Below, piece after piece: positions 1-9,432 of a stretch of DNA of 42,552 nt. The notes beneath the pieces were generated by a model that ran no database searches, had not been told where the DNA came from, and was given only the letters and a program-made list of their open reading frames with translations. This stretch comes from Lachnospiraceae bacterium (GTDB lineage: Bacteria > Bacillota > Clostridia > Lachnospirales > Lachnospiraceae). The stretch is from positions 1 to 42,552 of the forward strand of contig JALEWA010000229.1 in the NCBI GenBank assembly GCA_022788085.1. Direction: 5' to 3'. The first letter of the stretch is position 1. Every line of letters starts with the position of its first letter. The translations under genes and the position numbers were made by a program.

Positions 1-2058
1 ACTTTCATCAAAGTTTGCAGATGTTGGTTGATACCAGCTATATTGTGAGAAATAATTATTCACAGCCTGGTCACTAAAGGTTCTTCCATGACGTGCAAAT
101 ATTTCATAGACTGCCAATCTTAATTCATACTGTGATAAATGACTGATATCACTGTCTGTAAGATTCACAGAATTACTATATTCCAGCAAATAACCATTTG
201 AAGAAACGTGCCTTACACGAGCATCCATTCTGTTTCCTCCAAGAACTGCATTGAAATAATCCCAGAATTCCAATACCTGGCAGTTGTTTCCTGTTTTGGA
301 AAGATTCTGGTTTATATAATCAAGAATGGTTGCTGCATCTGTTCCGGCATTGTTCATGGCAGATATCTTTTCTGTTACAAACCTTGCATATGCTTTCGTC
401 TTCTTTCCCTCAAAGTCCTCCTGTGTAAGTGTACCGTCATTTACATATTCCTGTAATTTAGACATAATCTCATTTAAAGCCGCTTCATCTCCCTGACTTA
501 CTGTTGTATTCAACTTTTCATTTGTCAAAAAGCTAATGTGTGCATTCTTAACATTCGCTTTTTTATCTACTACTTTCTGCCTGTCCACATACTGCATTGA
601 CAAGGAGTTAATACTAAGTCTGTCATATAAAGCCAGTTCTTCTTCAATGGCAGCAAAAGCACCCTCATAATCACCTGAATTCTGGCTTGCACTGACACGG
701 CTTTCAAAATCAGCGTACTGACCGGTTATAGCCTGTTCCAGAAGCTTACTCAGTGTATCCTTTTCTTCTGCCGTTACCTTTGCCAAATCTAATGCCGTAA
801 TTGCATCAATGGCTCCAATATAGTCTCCATTTGTCAACATCGTCTCATATGCTGTGAAGGTATCATTGTTCTCTTCTTCTGTTGAAATTTCTGTTGATTC
901 TTCTGTAGACTCTTCCGAGTCTGTTTTCACTTTCATGATACCTTCTCCCATAAACAGATTTCTACCAAGAATGAAAGCAGATACTCCCAGCGCTATAATT
1001 AAAATGCTTCCAACTACAATCAAAGCTATCATACCGCCATTTCCGCTTTTCTCCTTTTTCTGCGGTTTTTCCTTCTTTTTTCCCTTTTTCCCGGTTTCAG
1101 GAGGTACCATTCCTCCTACCGGTCCGGTATATGGCTGTGGCTGAACAGGCATCTGTGGTTGCATATATACCTGTGGTTGTACAGCCGGATCCGGCTTTTG
1201 AATTGGCTGCGGCTGAGCAGTTTGCGCATTCTCACCATAAAATGCCTTCCGGAAAGCAGTCATTGCCCGAAAGCGCTTTTCTCCATACACGTTAAGCCCC
1301 ATCATAAGAGCAGCTTCCTCTGCTGTCGCTATCGTAATGCCTAATTGAGAAGGTTTCTGCAACGTATCATGATTCAATCTCGTATAAGCATCCTGCGGCA
1401 CTGTCCCTGTAATGCACCTGTAAATAGTCGCACACAAAGAATAAACATCCGTTCCCGGATTTATTTCCTGCTGTTTACGATATAATTCTATAGGTGTATA
1501 ACCAACACCTGCATCTGATATCTGTCCCTCGATACAGCCAAAACCGATTAATTTCAAATTTCCTTTATTCGTAAATATCAGATTGTCCGGAGAAATATTC
1601 TGATGTATCAGACCTTTTCCATGCAATATTGACAACGAATCCATAACTGGTGCCATCAATTCTTTTATTCTCTTTACCGGAAACTGTTTACCACTCCCTG
1701 ACAAATATTTTTCCAGACTTACGCCCTCTACATATTCCATAATTGTATAAGCTGTCCCATTTTGTTCAAAGACATCAAAAACGTTCACAATGGATTCCAT
1801 CCCTATATTCTCTTTTAGAATCATTGACTCCCTTATGAACTGTTTTTTTCTTTCTTCAAAACCTTCTTTAGGAGTAACTAATATACTGTTCTCCACACGT
1901 TCGCAAAGCTTTGATGGGAAAAACTCTCTTACTACACCCCTTCGTCCTGTAGCCATATCCATACCGTCATAGGTAATACCTAGTGGATTCTCGCCCATTA
2001 CATTTTTTATCTGGTATTTATCTTTTAAAATTGTATTGGATTCCAAATATTTACTCAT
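1..2058 (-). CDS. Membrane pseudokinase with C-terminal YARHG domain (partial, runs off left edge)
   Basis: The frame is open from ATG at 2058 to position 1 (686 codons, no stop), so the C-terminus lies outside the window. The first ~270 residues have a Hanks-kinase layout, but every catalytic position I can place is altered: the glycine loop reads MGENPLGITY, the VAIK lysine region reads VVREFFP, the HRDxKxxN loop reads HQNISPDN and DFG reads GFG. A Pro/Gln-rich linker, a Lys-rich patch and one membrane segment (about residues 345-365) follow. The rest should be extracellular and ends in a YARHG-type motif (YEIFARHGR...FSQYSWY). This is a likely pseudokinase: a scaffold or regulator for the active kinase at 5053-7089. 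It is the last visible gene of the eight-gene minus-strand operon, 16 bases after the previous stop. Confidence 0.85.
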   Translation of the reverse strand, partial: MSKYLESNTILKDKYQIKNVMGENPLGITYDGMDMATGRRGVVREFFPSKLCERVENSILVTPKEGFEERKKQFIRESMILKENIGMESIVNVFDVFEQNGTAYTIMEYVEGVSLEKYLSGSGKQFPVKRIKELMAPVMDSLSILHGKGLIHQNISPDNLIFTNKGNLKLIGFGCIEGQISDAGVGYTPIELYRKQQEINPGTDVYSLCATIYRCITGTVPQDAYTRLNHDTLQKPSQLGITIATAEEAALMMGLNVYGEKRFRAMTAFRKAFYGENAQTAQPQPIQKPDPAVQPQVYMQPQMPVQPQPYTGPVGGMVPPETGKKGKKKEKPQKKEKSGNGGMIALIVVGSILIIALGVSAFILGRNLFMGEGIMKVKTDSEESTEESTEISTEEENNDTFTAYETMLTNGDYIGAIDAITALDLAKVTAEEKDTLSKLLEQAITGQYADFESRVSASQNSGDYEGAFAAIEEELALYDRLSINSLSMQYVDRQKVVDKKANVKNAHISFLTNEKLNTTVSQGDEAALNEIMSKLQEYVNDGTLTQEDFEGKKTKAYARFVTEKISAMNNAGTDAATILDYINQNLSKTGNNCQVLEFWDYFNAVLGGNRMDARVRHVSSNGYLLEYSNSVNLTDSDISHLSQYELRLAVYEIFARHGRTFSDQAVNNYFSQYSWYQPTSANFDES

Positions 2059-2074
2059 CTCTTTCACCCCATCG

Positions 2075-3706
2075 TTAATTAATACTAATATCAGTAATGC
2101 AGGTATTCTGATATGTAGTTCCCTCGTATACATCCATAATTTCTATCTTTAAAGAATTTGTTCTTACAGGATTTATGAAATTGACCTGGCATGGCTCATA
2201 AAAGTTATCTTCCAGTTCAAACTGTCTTTGTGAACCATCAGAAAAAGTAATTTGTATCATTTTTACACGATTATTCTTTTCATAGTCATCACGGCTTTTC
2301 CAATTTCCATTACGAATCGTAATACCATTCAATTCATGCGCTTCATCCAAAGATATGGAAATATATTCTCCTATGCCGTTTCCTCTTACGCCTTCTACCC
2401 ACATGGTATCTTCATTAGAATCAAAGGCATTGTCTAAATCATATCCTTGCAGAGATGAAGAAGACTGTACATCCGTAATAGCATAATTATTTACTCTTTC
2501 CCGTTTTATTGGCTTCTGACTGATAAAGTCGCTTTCTGATTCACCGTCATATTGCTTCGACTTATATACAACCCTTATACCACATTCACTATCTGACTGT
2601 TTGGTTGTATAACGGAACGAATATAAGTTTTCCTGTAATTGAAAGATTTCATAATAAATATCATACAAATCATTCATAGAAGAAATGGCATAGAATTCAC
2701 CGCCACTCTCCTTGGCTATCTCTTCCATATCCTGTGTCCAATAGGCCTGATTCATAGATGCAATAATATAAATAGGTACATGATAATACTCTGCAAGAGA
2801 AATCAGCTCCTCCTTGGAAATACTGCTGCTGTTATCTTCTCCATCCGTAAAAGCAAGTACATATTTCTGTCCCTGCTGATTCAGTGCCTGATACAGACTG
2901 TTTTCCAAAGTATCATACAGCGCTGTTCCACCTCCGGTATGCAAACCGTTCAACTGATTGCTGACTGCCGAAATATCATTGGTATAATCAATTAACGTGT
3001 TCCAGTTATTGTCAAAAGTTGTCAGGGATACATAATAGCCTCCACCCTGCATCTGCTTTAGTAATTCCTGCGCTGCCATACACAGCTGTCCGATAGAGTT
3101 ATCCATACTGCCACTGACATCCATGACCATGGCTACTGACCGTTTCGAAACATCATTTTCCGAAAGTTTGAGACTTCCTGTCATCTCTACCCACTCTTTA
3201 TCACTGTCAGATTCCAATACCTGAACCTGCTGTGGCTGTAAGTCGCTAATGAAATTTCCTTCTAAATCCTCTAAAGAAAAATATACTGTGATATTTGGGA
3301 ATTCACTGGTATCAATCTGAACAATATTTAACTCTGCCGGTTCTCTGTTCAGTTCCTGTTCTAATTCATCGAGAAGTTCCTTTAATTCCTCATCACCGGT
3401 TTCACGATAGCCTCTCTTTAAGATTTTAACAGCCTTTTCCAGCTCTCCCATTGCAATATATGCTTCAGCCATACCAAGATAAGCTTCTGTATTCTTAGGT
3501 TCCAGTTCAATTGCTATCTCAAATGCTGCGATTGCTTCCTCATACTCCATACTCAGTAAGTACTGTTGTCCCAAATCTAACTGCTCTTTTACCTTTTTCG
3601 CAGAGCCGTTCATATACATATATAGAATAATATTGACCACAACCAGCAGTATCACCAAGATTGAGATTATAAAAATTAAGACTTTTTTTCCATTCTTCAT
3701 TATCAT
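2075..3706 (-). CDS. TPR-vWA-discoidin-like surface protein
   Basis: An N-terminal membrane anchor (about residues 6-30) is followed by TPR repeats (about 35-110), a von Willebrand A domain with MIDAS motif DVSGSMD and TFTDGED-like second motif, and a C-terminal discoidin/NADase-associated glycan-binding-like domain (NYAITDVQSS... LDNAFDSNEDTMWVEG). The topology places all folded domains outside the cell. I chose the ATG at 3706 because GGAG sits six bases upstream; an ATG at 3724 abuts the preceding stop but lacks a good ribosome site. vWA plus discoidin-like modules suggest metal-dependent adhesion or ligand binding on wall glycans; the ligand is unknown. It sits between the LRR gene and the pseudokinase gene of the operon. 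Confidence 0.85.
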   Translation of the reverse strand: MIMKNGKKVLIFIISILVILLVVVNIILYMYMNGSAKKVKEQLDLGQQYLLSMEYEEAIAAFEIAIELEPKNTEAYLGMAEAYIAMGELEKAVKILKRGYRETGDEELKELLDELEQELNREPAELNIVQIDTSEFPNITVYFSLEDLEGNFISDLQPQQVQVLESDSDKEWVEMTGSLKLSENDVSKRSVAMVMDVSGSMDNSIGQLCMAAQELLKQMQGGGYYVSLTTFDNNWNTLIDYTNDISAVSNQLNGLHTGGGTALYDTLENSLYQALNQQGQKYVLAFTDGEDNSSSISKEELISLAEYYHVPIYIIASMNQAYWTQDMEEIAKESGGEFYAISSMNDLYDIYYEIFQLQENLYSFRYTTKQSDSECGIRVVYKSKQYDGESESDFISQKPIKRERVNNYAITDVQSSSSLQGYDLDNAFDSNEDTMWVEGVRGNGIGEYISISLDEAHELNGITIRNGNWKSRDDYEKNNRVKMIQITFSDGSQRQFELEDNFYEPCQVNFINPVRTNSLKIEIMDVYEGTTYQNTCITDISIN

Positions 3707-3724
3707 TCTCTGCTCCGTAATCAT

Positions 3725-4864
3725 TTAATAACCGTTCTTCAGATATTCTACCTTTGACACCGGAGACATATCAGAAATGTTTGTTCCTACAATATTTAAG
3801 TAAGTAAGTTTGTCAAGATTACTCAATACAGTAAGATCGTAAATATTTGTATGTGCCAGATTCAGTTCTTCCAAATTCAATAATTTCTCCAAAACGGTAT
3901 AATCTTCCATGTAGTTTTCGGCAAGACTGAGTCTTCGCAAACTAACCATTGAGGACAAAATATCAATGTTATTTATTGGCATATTATCCAGATACAAGGT
4001 ATCCATCATCTTCATCTTCCTGAGTGCTGATAAATCATTGATCTGATTGCCGCTTAGATTCAGATATTCCAAATCGTTCAAACTTTCCAACGCTTCTATA
4101 TCAGTTAGCCGGTTACCGCTTACATCAAGATGTACCAGATTCTTTAATTTTTTTACAGATTCGATACTCTCTATCTCATTATTGCTTACATCGAGCCAGA
4201 CAAGATTCGATAATTTCTCCAACGGCTCTAAATCCGTAATCTGATTATCAGAAAGATACAGTTCCTCCAGATTTCTGAAATTCTTTAACATTTCTAAATC
4301 AGATATATGGCAGTTATAAAGATGCAGACTTGTAATATTCGGGAAATCCTCTAAATCACTCAAATCAGAAATGTTACTATCATACAGATAGAAATCCGAA
4401 ATCTCCCATAAATCACTCAGCATGACATCACGATCCACAATTCCTGTCATTTGACGGACTGCCTGTTCAACGCCGGAATCCTTCCACTCGATATCCTTGT
4501 CCTTCTTACCGGCTTCTTCCCAGGTAATCATCGTAATTTCTCCTGCAAGAGCTTCATCCTGGGTCATCTTGTAGCCTTTCTCCATAGTATCTCTTGCCTT
4601 CTTTATCTCACCACTTGCCTTATATGCCTGAGCGAGTCCCTGATACGCTTCTACATTCTTATTATCCTCTGCAAGAACTTCCTTATAAGCTTCTATCGCT
4701 TGCTCATATTTCTCATCTTCCAGATATTCCTGCCCTTTTGCAAGCTGCCTGTCTATTTTGGAAGAAGGATTACTCATGAACATAACCAGCATGACACCGT
4801 TTATGCCCAGCAACAGCAGAAGTATCAGAATAAATATGATAATAATGCCCGTCTTTTTTTTCAT
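3725..4864 (-). CDS. Membrane-anchored TPR and leucine-rich-repeat protein
   Basis: One N-terminal membrane segment follows Lys-Lys-Lys-Thr. Two TPR units (about 40-110) come next, then about ten LRRs of 22 residues of the internalin/LRR_4 type (for example LEELYLSDNQITDLEPLEKL) to the C-terminus. No LPXTG or wall-anchor motif is present, so the N-terminal helix is the anchor and the LRR solenoid is extracellular. The ATG at 4864 is preferred because GGAG lies six bases upstream; an in-frame ATG at 4876 has no clear site. The TPR block near the membrane resembles those in the neighbouring vWA and kinase proteins, which suggests a shared docking mode. The role is likely protein-protein recognition. 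Confidence 0.87.
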   Translation of the reverse strand: MKKKTGIIIIFILILLLLLGINGVMLVMFMSNPSSKIDRQLAKGQEYLEDEKYEQAIEAYKEVLAEDNKNVEAYQGLAQAYKASGEIKKARDTMEKGYKMTQDEALAGEITMITWEEAGKKDKDIEWKDSGVEQAVRQMTGIVDRDVMLSDLWEISDFYLYDSNISDLSDLEDFPNITSLHLYNCHISDLEMLKNFRNLEELYLSDNQITDLEPLEKLSNLVWLDVSNNEIESIESVKKLKNLVHLDVSGNRLTDIEALESLNDLEYLNLSGNQINDLSALRKMKMMDTLYLDNMPINNIDILSSMVSLRRLSLAENYMEDYTVLEKLLNLEELNLAHTNIYDLTVLSNLDKLTYLNIVGTNISDMSPVSKVEYLKNGY

Positions 4865-4893
4865 AATAATCTCCATTTCCGTATACTGTATCT

Positions 4894-5022
4894 TTAGTAC
4901 TCATCCTTTAACTTTCTCATCAGTTTCTTACCAACAGCCTTTCCCATAGTAAGATATAAAATAAATATGACAATGGATGTCATCAGACATAATGCGCCCG
5001 CTATCACTAAGATCATGCCCAT
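4894..5022 (-). CDS. 42-residue single-span membrane peptide
   Basis: A short frame from ATG (5022) to TAA (4894) encodes a hydrophobic helix (residues 3-26, starting MGMILVIAGALCL) and a basic tail (KKLMRKLKDEY). It fills the gap between the kinase gene and the LRR gene exactly, 30 bases after the kinase stop and 29 bases before the LRR start. A GGGTG about ten bases upstream is a possible ribosome site. I know no family for it. Position, strand and the clean hydrophobic-basic pattern favour a real small operon member, perhaps a subunit of the membrane complex. A non-coding spacer is the alternative. Confidence 0.6.
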   Translation of the reverse strand: MGMILVIAGALCLMTSIVIFILYLTMGKAVGKKLMRKLKDEY

Positions 5023-5052
5023 ATTCTTCACCCTGCTTTCTATCTGTTATCT

Positions 5053-7089
5053 CTACAGCCAGCCACCACTTTGTAGATCACGAATCATGTTATCCAACAT
5101 AAGTATCTCGGGATCTTCCACATTCTGCTGTTCATACAGTTCCTTACATTTATCATAATATAACTTTACGGTACTATAATCCCGCTGACTATTGTTCAAA
5201 TACTGCTGTCTGTCTGCTTCCAAGAAGGCAAGCCTTTTGTACACTCTGTAATTATCAGGATAATCTGCTGCCAATTTCATCAACACAGATTTAGAAGCTT
5301 CGAAATCCTGATTTTCTTCATATAATATTGCCATATTCTCCTGTAACTGATATGTCACATAACCATTTTGCATCAGCTCCTGAAATAATGACAACGCTTT
5401 CTGATTGTAGCTGACTAACTGATCGGGATGAGTATCGCCTTGTCTCATATATGCATCCGCAAGATATTCCGTAATTACCATTTTTGCCTGTGTATCTATC
5501 TGATTTCTTGCAGTTTCCAAAAGCTCCACTTCTTCATCCAGACGATTGTTATCACGTAATGCTGTTGCGCACAGTAAAACTGCCCGCTTTTCAAGAATTG
5601 CATCATCCGTAATATCTATGGTGGTTTTAAAATGTTCAATAGCCTCTTCAATTTGTTTTCTAACTACACAAAGTTCTCCTTCTGCATAATGAATGGAATC
5701 ATCTTCCAGTCCTAATTCTATCGCTTCTTCCAGGGCTTCCTCTGCCTGATACAGATTTCCCTGTTTTGCCAAAATAATGCAATAATCACGAAAATACAAG
5801 TTATTTGTCTGATTATATTTCAAGGCACTTTCCATTGCATTTTCTGCCTTACTGTAGTCTTCCAACTCATAATAAGAATTGGCTATCAGGTAGAATATAT
5901 CACCTACGGTCTGCTTTTGCGCATCGTCAGTAGTTTCTATAAGCTGCAAAGCTATGATATCGTTTCCTCTGTCAGCACATTCCTGATAAAGACCTGCCTG
6001 ATAATAGTAATATAATTCTCTTTCATAAGCCTCTACCCTGCTCTTATATTCTTCCTCTAAGGAAACCATAGCATCGATGGCTTTCTCATAGTTGCCTTTA
6101 CCGGCTATCTTCTCTCCCTCAAGCAGCAATGCCTGATAATTCTGCTCTCTTTCTATTCCTAACTGTCTGATACCCAGACCAGTTAGCATGCTTCCGGCAA
6201 AGAACAATACCAGGGAAGTAAAAAATAGCACTCTTTCCTTTCTCTTATGAGAAACGTAACGCCTGTCCAGCTTATAGCAGTTATTCACAGCATCCAGGTA
6301 CTCTTGTCCTGTCTGATATCGGTCATCCGGATTGTACTCTATCATCTTATCAATAATAAAGGCAAAACCCTCACTTACACCCGCTATCTCTTCTGCCGGC
6401 ATCCGTGTATTAAAATTGGTTCCGGGTGGAAATCCTGCCAGCAGGTGATACAATACGCAGCCAAGGCTATATATGTCGGAGCGCAGATCAATGGAGATAG
6501 GCACCTGCGCCATGCCGGCAGTATGATAATAGGTCTGTAGTTGTTGAACATCCCTATATTGTTCCGGTGAAGAATAACCTGCACTAATTCCTAATGTTGC
6601 TTTCATGGATGAATCAATGGCAATGGAAATATTGAAGTCTATCAAACAGATGTGTCCATCCGGTGTCAGAATAATATTGGCCGGCTTAATATCAGAATGG
6701 ATGATTGCCGGTTTCTGATTATGTAAATAAGCCAATGCTTCCCCAAGCTCTTTTGCCCACTGCAATACATATTTCTGTGCAAATCTGCCATATTGGGTGA
6801 GAGCCTTGTCCATAGAAATGCCGGGTATAAAATCCATTACCGTATATACTGCTTCCGGTGTCTCTATAAAATCATATACTCTTGGAAGATATGGATGTTT
6901 TAACTTCTTTAATACATCTGCCTCTTGTCTGGATTGTATCTTACCACGTACCTCATCACGGATTCTCTTTACCACTACATCTGTCTGAAGTCGGATATGC
7001 CTTGCCTTATATACAACTCCGCCGCCTCCGGAACCGATTTCTCCTAAGATCTGGTAGGTTCCTCCTAATATCATGCCTGTCTCCAGCAT
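5053..7089 (-). CDS. Transmembrane Ser/Thr protein kinase with extracellular TPR domain
   Basis: Residues 10-270 form a PknB-type kinase domain: a glycine loop (GEIGSGGGGVVYK), Lys41 in VVVKRI, catalytic Asp133 in HSDIKPANI, and Asp151 in DFN replacing DFG. HRD to HSD and DFG to DFN are tolerated variants, so I expect activity. The APE region reads YSSPEQ. One membrane span follows at about 287-306, then about 370 residues of TPR-like helices outside the cell instead of PASTA repeats. The sensor half may therefore bind a protein rather than muropeptides. The start LETG...GGTYQILGEIG is typical of the family and has GGAGG eleven bases upstream. It is the only kinase in the operon with a full catalytic set, and no PP2C phosphatase gene is visible nearby. 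Confidence 0.92.
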   Translation of the reverse strand: MLETGMILGGTYQILGEIGSGGGGVVYKARHIRLQTDVVVKRIRDEVRGKIQSRQEADVLKKLKHPYLPRVYDFIETPEAVYTVMDFIPGISMDKALTQYGRFAQKYVLQWAKELGEALAYLHNQKPAIIHSDIKPANIILTPDGHICLIDFNISIAIDSSMKATLGISAGYSSPEQYRDVQQLQTYYHTAGMAQVPISIDLRSDIYSLGCVLYHLLAGFPPGTNFNTRMPAEEIAGVSEGFAFIIDKMIEYNPDDRYQTGQEYLDAVNNCYKLDRRYVSHKRKERVLFFTSLVLFFAGSMLTGLGIRQLGIEREQNYQALLLEGEKIAGKGNYEKAIDAMVSLEEEYKSRVEAYERELYYYYQAGLYQECADRGNDIIALQLIETTDDAQKQTVGDIFYLIANSYYELEDYSKAENAMESALKYNQTNNLYFRDYCIILAKQGNLYQAEEALEEAIELGLEDDSIHYAEGELCVVRKQIEEAIEHFKTTIDITDDAILEKRAVLLCATALRDNNRLDEEVELLETARNQIDTQAKMVITEYLADAYMRQGDTHPDQLVSYNQKALSLFQELMQNGYVTYQLQENMAILYEENQDFEASKSVLMKLAADYPDNYRVYKRLAFLEADRQQYLNNSQRDYSTVKLYYDKCKELYEQQNVEDPEILMLDNMIRDLQSGGWL

Positions 7090-7127
7090 TTATTGCTCTG
7101 CCTCCACATTCATCTTCTATTGCAAGA

Positions 7128-7161
7128 AAACGCTGAAAGCATTTCTGCCCTTTCAGCGTTT
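7128..7161 (-). terminator. Intra-operon hairpin with short T run (leaky terminator or processing site)
   Basis: On the minus strand AAACGCTGAAAG pairs perfectly with CTTTCAGCGTTT over 12 base pairs and is followed by TTTTC. It lies between the repeat-protein gene and the kinase gene, so it may lower kinase expression relative to upstream genes. Confidence 0.55.
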
Positions 7162-7193
7162 ATCCCTATCGTCTTGCTTTCTACTTCTTTTAT

Positions 7194-8936
7194 TTAAAAT
7201 AAATCATTTAATAAGTAATACAGATCACTGTCATACAATTCATCCATAATATCTTCACTCAGATCTGTGAACTCGTCTTCATCTGCATTTCCTAAGTCAA
7301 ATTCCTTGCCCTGATATTTTTTCATCTTGGCACCTTCTGAAATAGTCAGTTCAAGATTTTCTATATAATAATAACTACCTATTCTATCAATCTTAATTGT
7401 CATACCGGAACCGGATTTCGTAAGTTTACCACTGAAGCTTGTGCCAGACAGGTTAACTGAAAACTTACCACTTTCATAATTATATTCTAAGCTTCCTATC
7501 TGTTCACTATCACTTCCATATCTCTCCTTTAAGGTAAACTCTTCCTTAGAGCCATTATCCTCACCCTTAATCAGCAATTTGTATGAACCTGACTTAAGTG
7601 CCATATTCTGCATTCTGTAGTCTCCGCCTTCAAAGCAAAACTCAACTTTTTGGTCCATATCTTCGCCATCAATCTTGATTGCTGCAAGCTTATTCTTATA
7701 AATATAGAAAGAAATTTCAATATCATCGAAATCTTCAAACTCTTCTCTTAAATCTTCAAACTCTTCTGCAATATCGTCTGTATCCAGCATATCATTATCG
7801 TACATGGAAGCGTAATAATCATTCATAACAGCTTCTATACCATCTACGATATTTATCAGATTATCACTTGTAACAGTTGCTACATAACCTTTACAAGTTA
7901 CATCCTTTTCATTGATTGTATACTCTTCCTTCTCTGCATTTGCAAACTTAAGGCTCTTAAATTCTTTTACAATAACCTTCTTAATCTCTTCGGATATATT
8001 CTTATTACTACTTTTTGAAAGAGATTCTAAAAGAGAATTCAGTTCATCAATATCATCAATCTCGTCTACTAAATATCCTTTATTGTTCTGCGTATAATTA
8101 TATACAAAAACATTCTTTGATATAGCAGGAATCTGAGCTTTCACGGATTTAGAATCAATGCCTGCAAGAACCTCCAGTTTTGGATAACCATCAAAGTCCA
8201 ATGTGATTGATACCTGTTTCTCTTTGTCATTGACTCTTAATTCGCCACTCATCTTATCGCCATCCATTTCACCGGAAGCAGAAACAGTATACTTATTTCC
8301 ATTCAAAACATTTAATGGTTCTAAAGCTTCCACAAAATGTGGTGCATCCTTGAGTGTATTGCTTGTTGCAAGAATTACCTTATCAGCTTTTCCTAAAAGC
8401 AGACCGGAATTAATAATCACAAACACCACTACTGCCAATGCAACAACCGCTGCAACAACACCAATCAACAGTGGCAGTTTATTATTTTTCCCTTTTGGAT
8501 TTTGTTCCGGCATTGGATTATAGCCTGCTCCCTGACCAATTGGCATTCCTGTCATTGGGTCAAAGCCTGCTGCTCCCTGATTGGAAGCTGCTCCCTGACC
8601 GATTGGCATTCCTGTCATTGGGTCAAAGCCGCCTGCTTCCTGCTGTGGTGCTCCCTGTCCGATTGGCATTCCTGTCATTGGGTCAAAGCCGCCTACTTCC
8701 TGCTGTGGTGCTTCCGGCTGACCAATCGGTTCTCCTGTCATTGGATCAAAACCGCCTACTTCCTGCTGTGGTGCTTCCGGCTGACCAATCGGTTCTCCTG
8801 TCATTGGATCAAAGCCGCCTACTTCCTGCTGTGGTGCTTCCGGCTGACTAATCGGCTCTCCTGTCATTGGGTCATACTGCACACTGCTTGCATCATTCTC
8901 TTCAATTGGTTTTCCTGTCATCGGATCAAAAGTCAT
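7194..8936 (-). CDS. Membrane protein with seven cytoplasmic DPMTG repeats
   Basis: The first ~150 residues carry seven copies of (F/Y)DPMTG(K/E/M)PI, spaced mostly 20-21 residues apart in a Pro/Gln/Gly-rich linker; the repeat threonines fall at 7, 25, 46, 67, 88, 108 and 129. A Lys-rich stop and one membrane helix (about 154-176) follow, then a ~400-residue extracellular domain rich in Asp, Glu, Lys and beta-prone segments that I do not recognise. The orientation puts the repeats in the cytoplasm on the same side as the kinase and the FHA domain. Start ATG has TAGGAG at good spacing. The threonines could be phosphorylation sites read by the FHA protein; this is inference. The repeat region also produces long antisense frames, which I regard as artefacts. 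Confidence 0.85.
   Translation of the reverse strand: MTFDPMTGKPIEENDASSVQYDPMTGEPISQPEAPQQEVGGFDPMTGEPIGQPEAPQQEVGGFDPMTGEPIGQPEAPQQEVGGFDPMTGMPIGQGAPQQEAGGFDPMTGMPIGQGAASNQGAAGFDPMTGMPIGQGAGYNPMPEQNPKGKNNKLPLLIGVVAAVVALAVVVFVIINSGLLLGKADKVILATSNTLKDAPHFVEALEPLNVLNGNKYTVSASGEMDGDKMSGELRVNDKEKQVSITLDFDGYPKLEVLAGIDSKSVKAQIPAISKNVFVYNYTQNNKGYLVDEIDDIDELNSLLESLSKSSNKNISEEIKKVIVKEFKSLKFANAEKEEYTINEKDVTCKGYVATVTSDNLINIVDGIEAVMNDYYASMYDNDMLDTDDIAEEFEDLREEFEDFDDIEISFYIYKNKLAAIKIDGEDMDQKVEFCFEGGDYRMQNMALKSGSYKLLIKGEDNGSKEEFTLKERYGSDSEQIGSLEYNYESGKFSVNLSGTSFSGKLTKSGSGMTIKIDRIGSYYYIENLELTISEGAKMKKYQGKEFDLGNADEDEFTDLSEDIMDELYDSDLYYLLNDLF
8538..8930 (-). repeat. Tandem repeat block encoding DPMTG motifs
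   Basis: Seven imperfect units of about 60-63 bases encode the cytoplasmic repeats. Units 2-4 are almost identical at DNA level, which points to recent expansion and possible copy-number variation between strains. Confidence 0.9.
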
Positions 8937-8981
8937 TTCGTTTCTCCTATTCTCTCATTTGTTTCATTTTATATATATATT

Positions 8982-9374
8982 TTAGCCTAAAGGTGTACCA
9001 CATTTACTGCAGAATTTATAGTTTCCATCACTCTGTGTACCACATCTAGGGCAGAATTTTACAGCTCCAACGGTCTGTGCCGTTCCCAAAATCTGTTTTT
9101 CCTCGTATGCCAGCTGCTCGATTGCTCTCTTTTGCTGCTCAATCTCATCATACTTTCCCATAATCTGCTGAACAATCTGTAAAACATCCTGTTCATAGCT
9201 TTCACCCATTATTGTTTTTCCATATACAATTTCACCTATATTCATTTTCAACGTTTGTATATCTTTCTCCAATGTCGAAATATAGGTTTTACATTTGGAC
9301 TCTTCCATAAAGCTATTTGTCTTGACATTGATAGCCGTAATGCCTTTTGAAAGTGATTCTTTTAGTGAAGCCAT
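8982..9374 (-). CDS. Coiled-coil protein with C-terminal zinc ribbon
   Basis: A 130-residue soluble protein. Residues 1-100 are helical, Glu/Lys-rich and probably coiled coil; the last 30 hold two CxxC knuckles (FCPRCGTQ and FCSKCGTPLG) of a zinc-ribbon fold. There is no signal peptide or membrane segment, so it should act in the cytoplasm. It is the second gene of the operon, 58 bases after the vWA-FHA gene and 45 bases before the repeat protein. Zinc-ribbon adaptors of this kind often sit next to FHA or kinase genes; an adaptor role is inference. Start ATG follows a TGAGGAGG-like site. Confidence 0.8.
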   Translation of the reverse strand: MASLKESLSKGITAINVKTNSFMEESKCKTYISTLEKDIQTLKMNIGEIVYGKTIMGESYEQDVLQIVQQIMGKYDEIEQQKRAIEQLAYEEKQILGTAQTVGAVKFCPRCGTQSDGNYKFCSKCGTPLG

Positions 9375-9432
9375 AATTTCCTCCTCATAAATAAATGTTG
9401 CTTAACTATGCTTTATATATATTCCGGATATA

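Noticed and set aside
8438-8990. Two long plus-strand frames opposite the DPMTG repeats
   Set aside because: They arise because the 63-base repeat has no stops in these frames; the repeated Leu/Ser/Cys/Trp text has no start signal and the minus strand has a well-supported gene.
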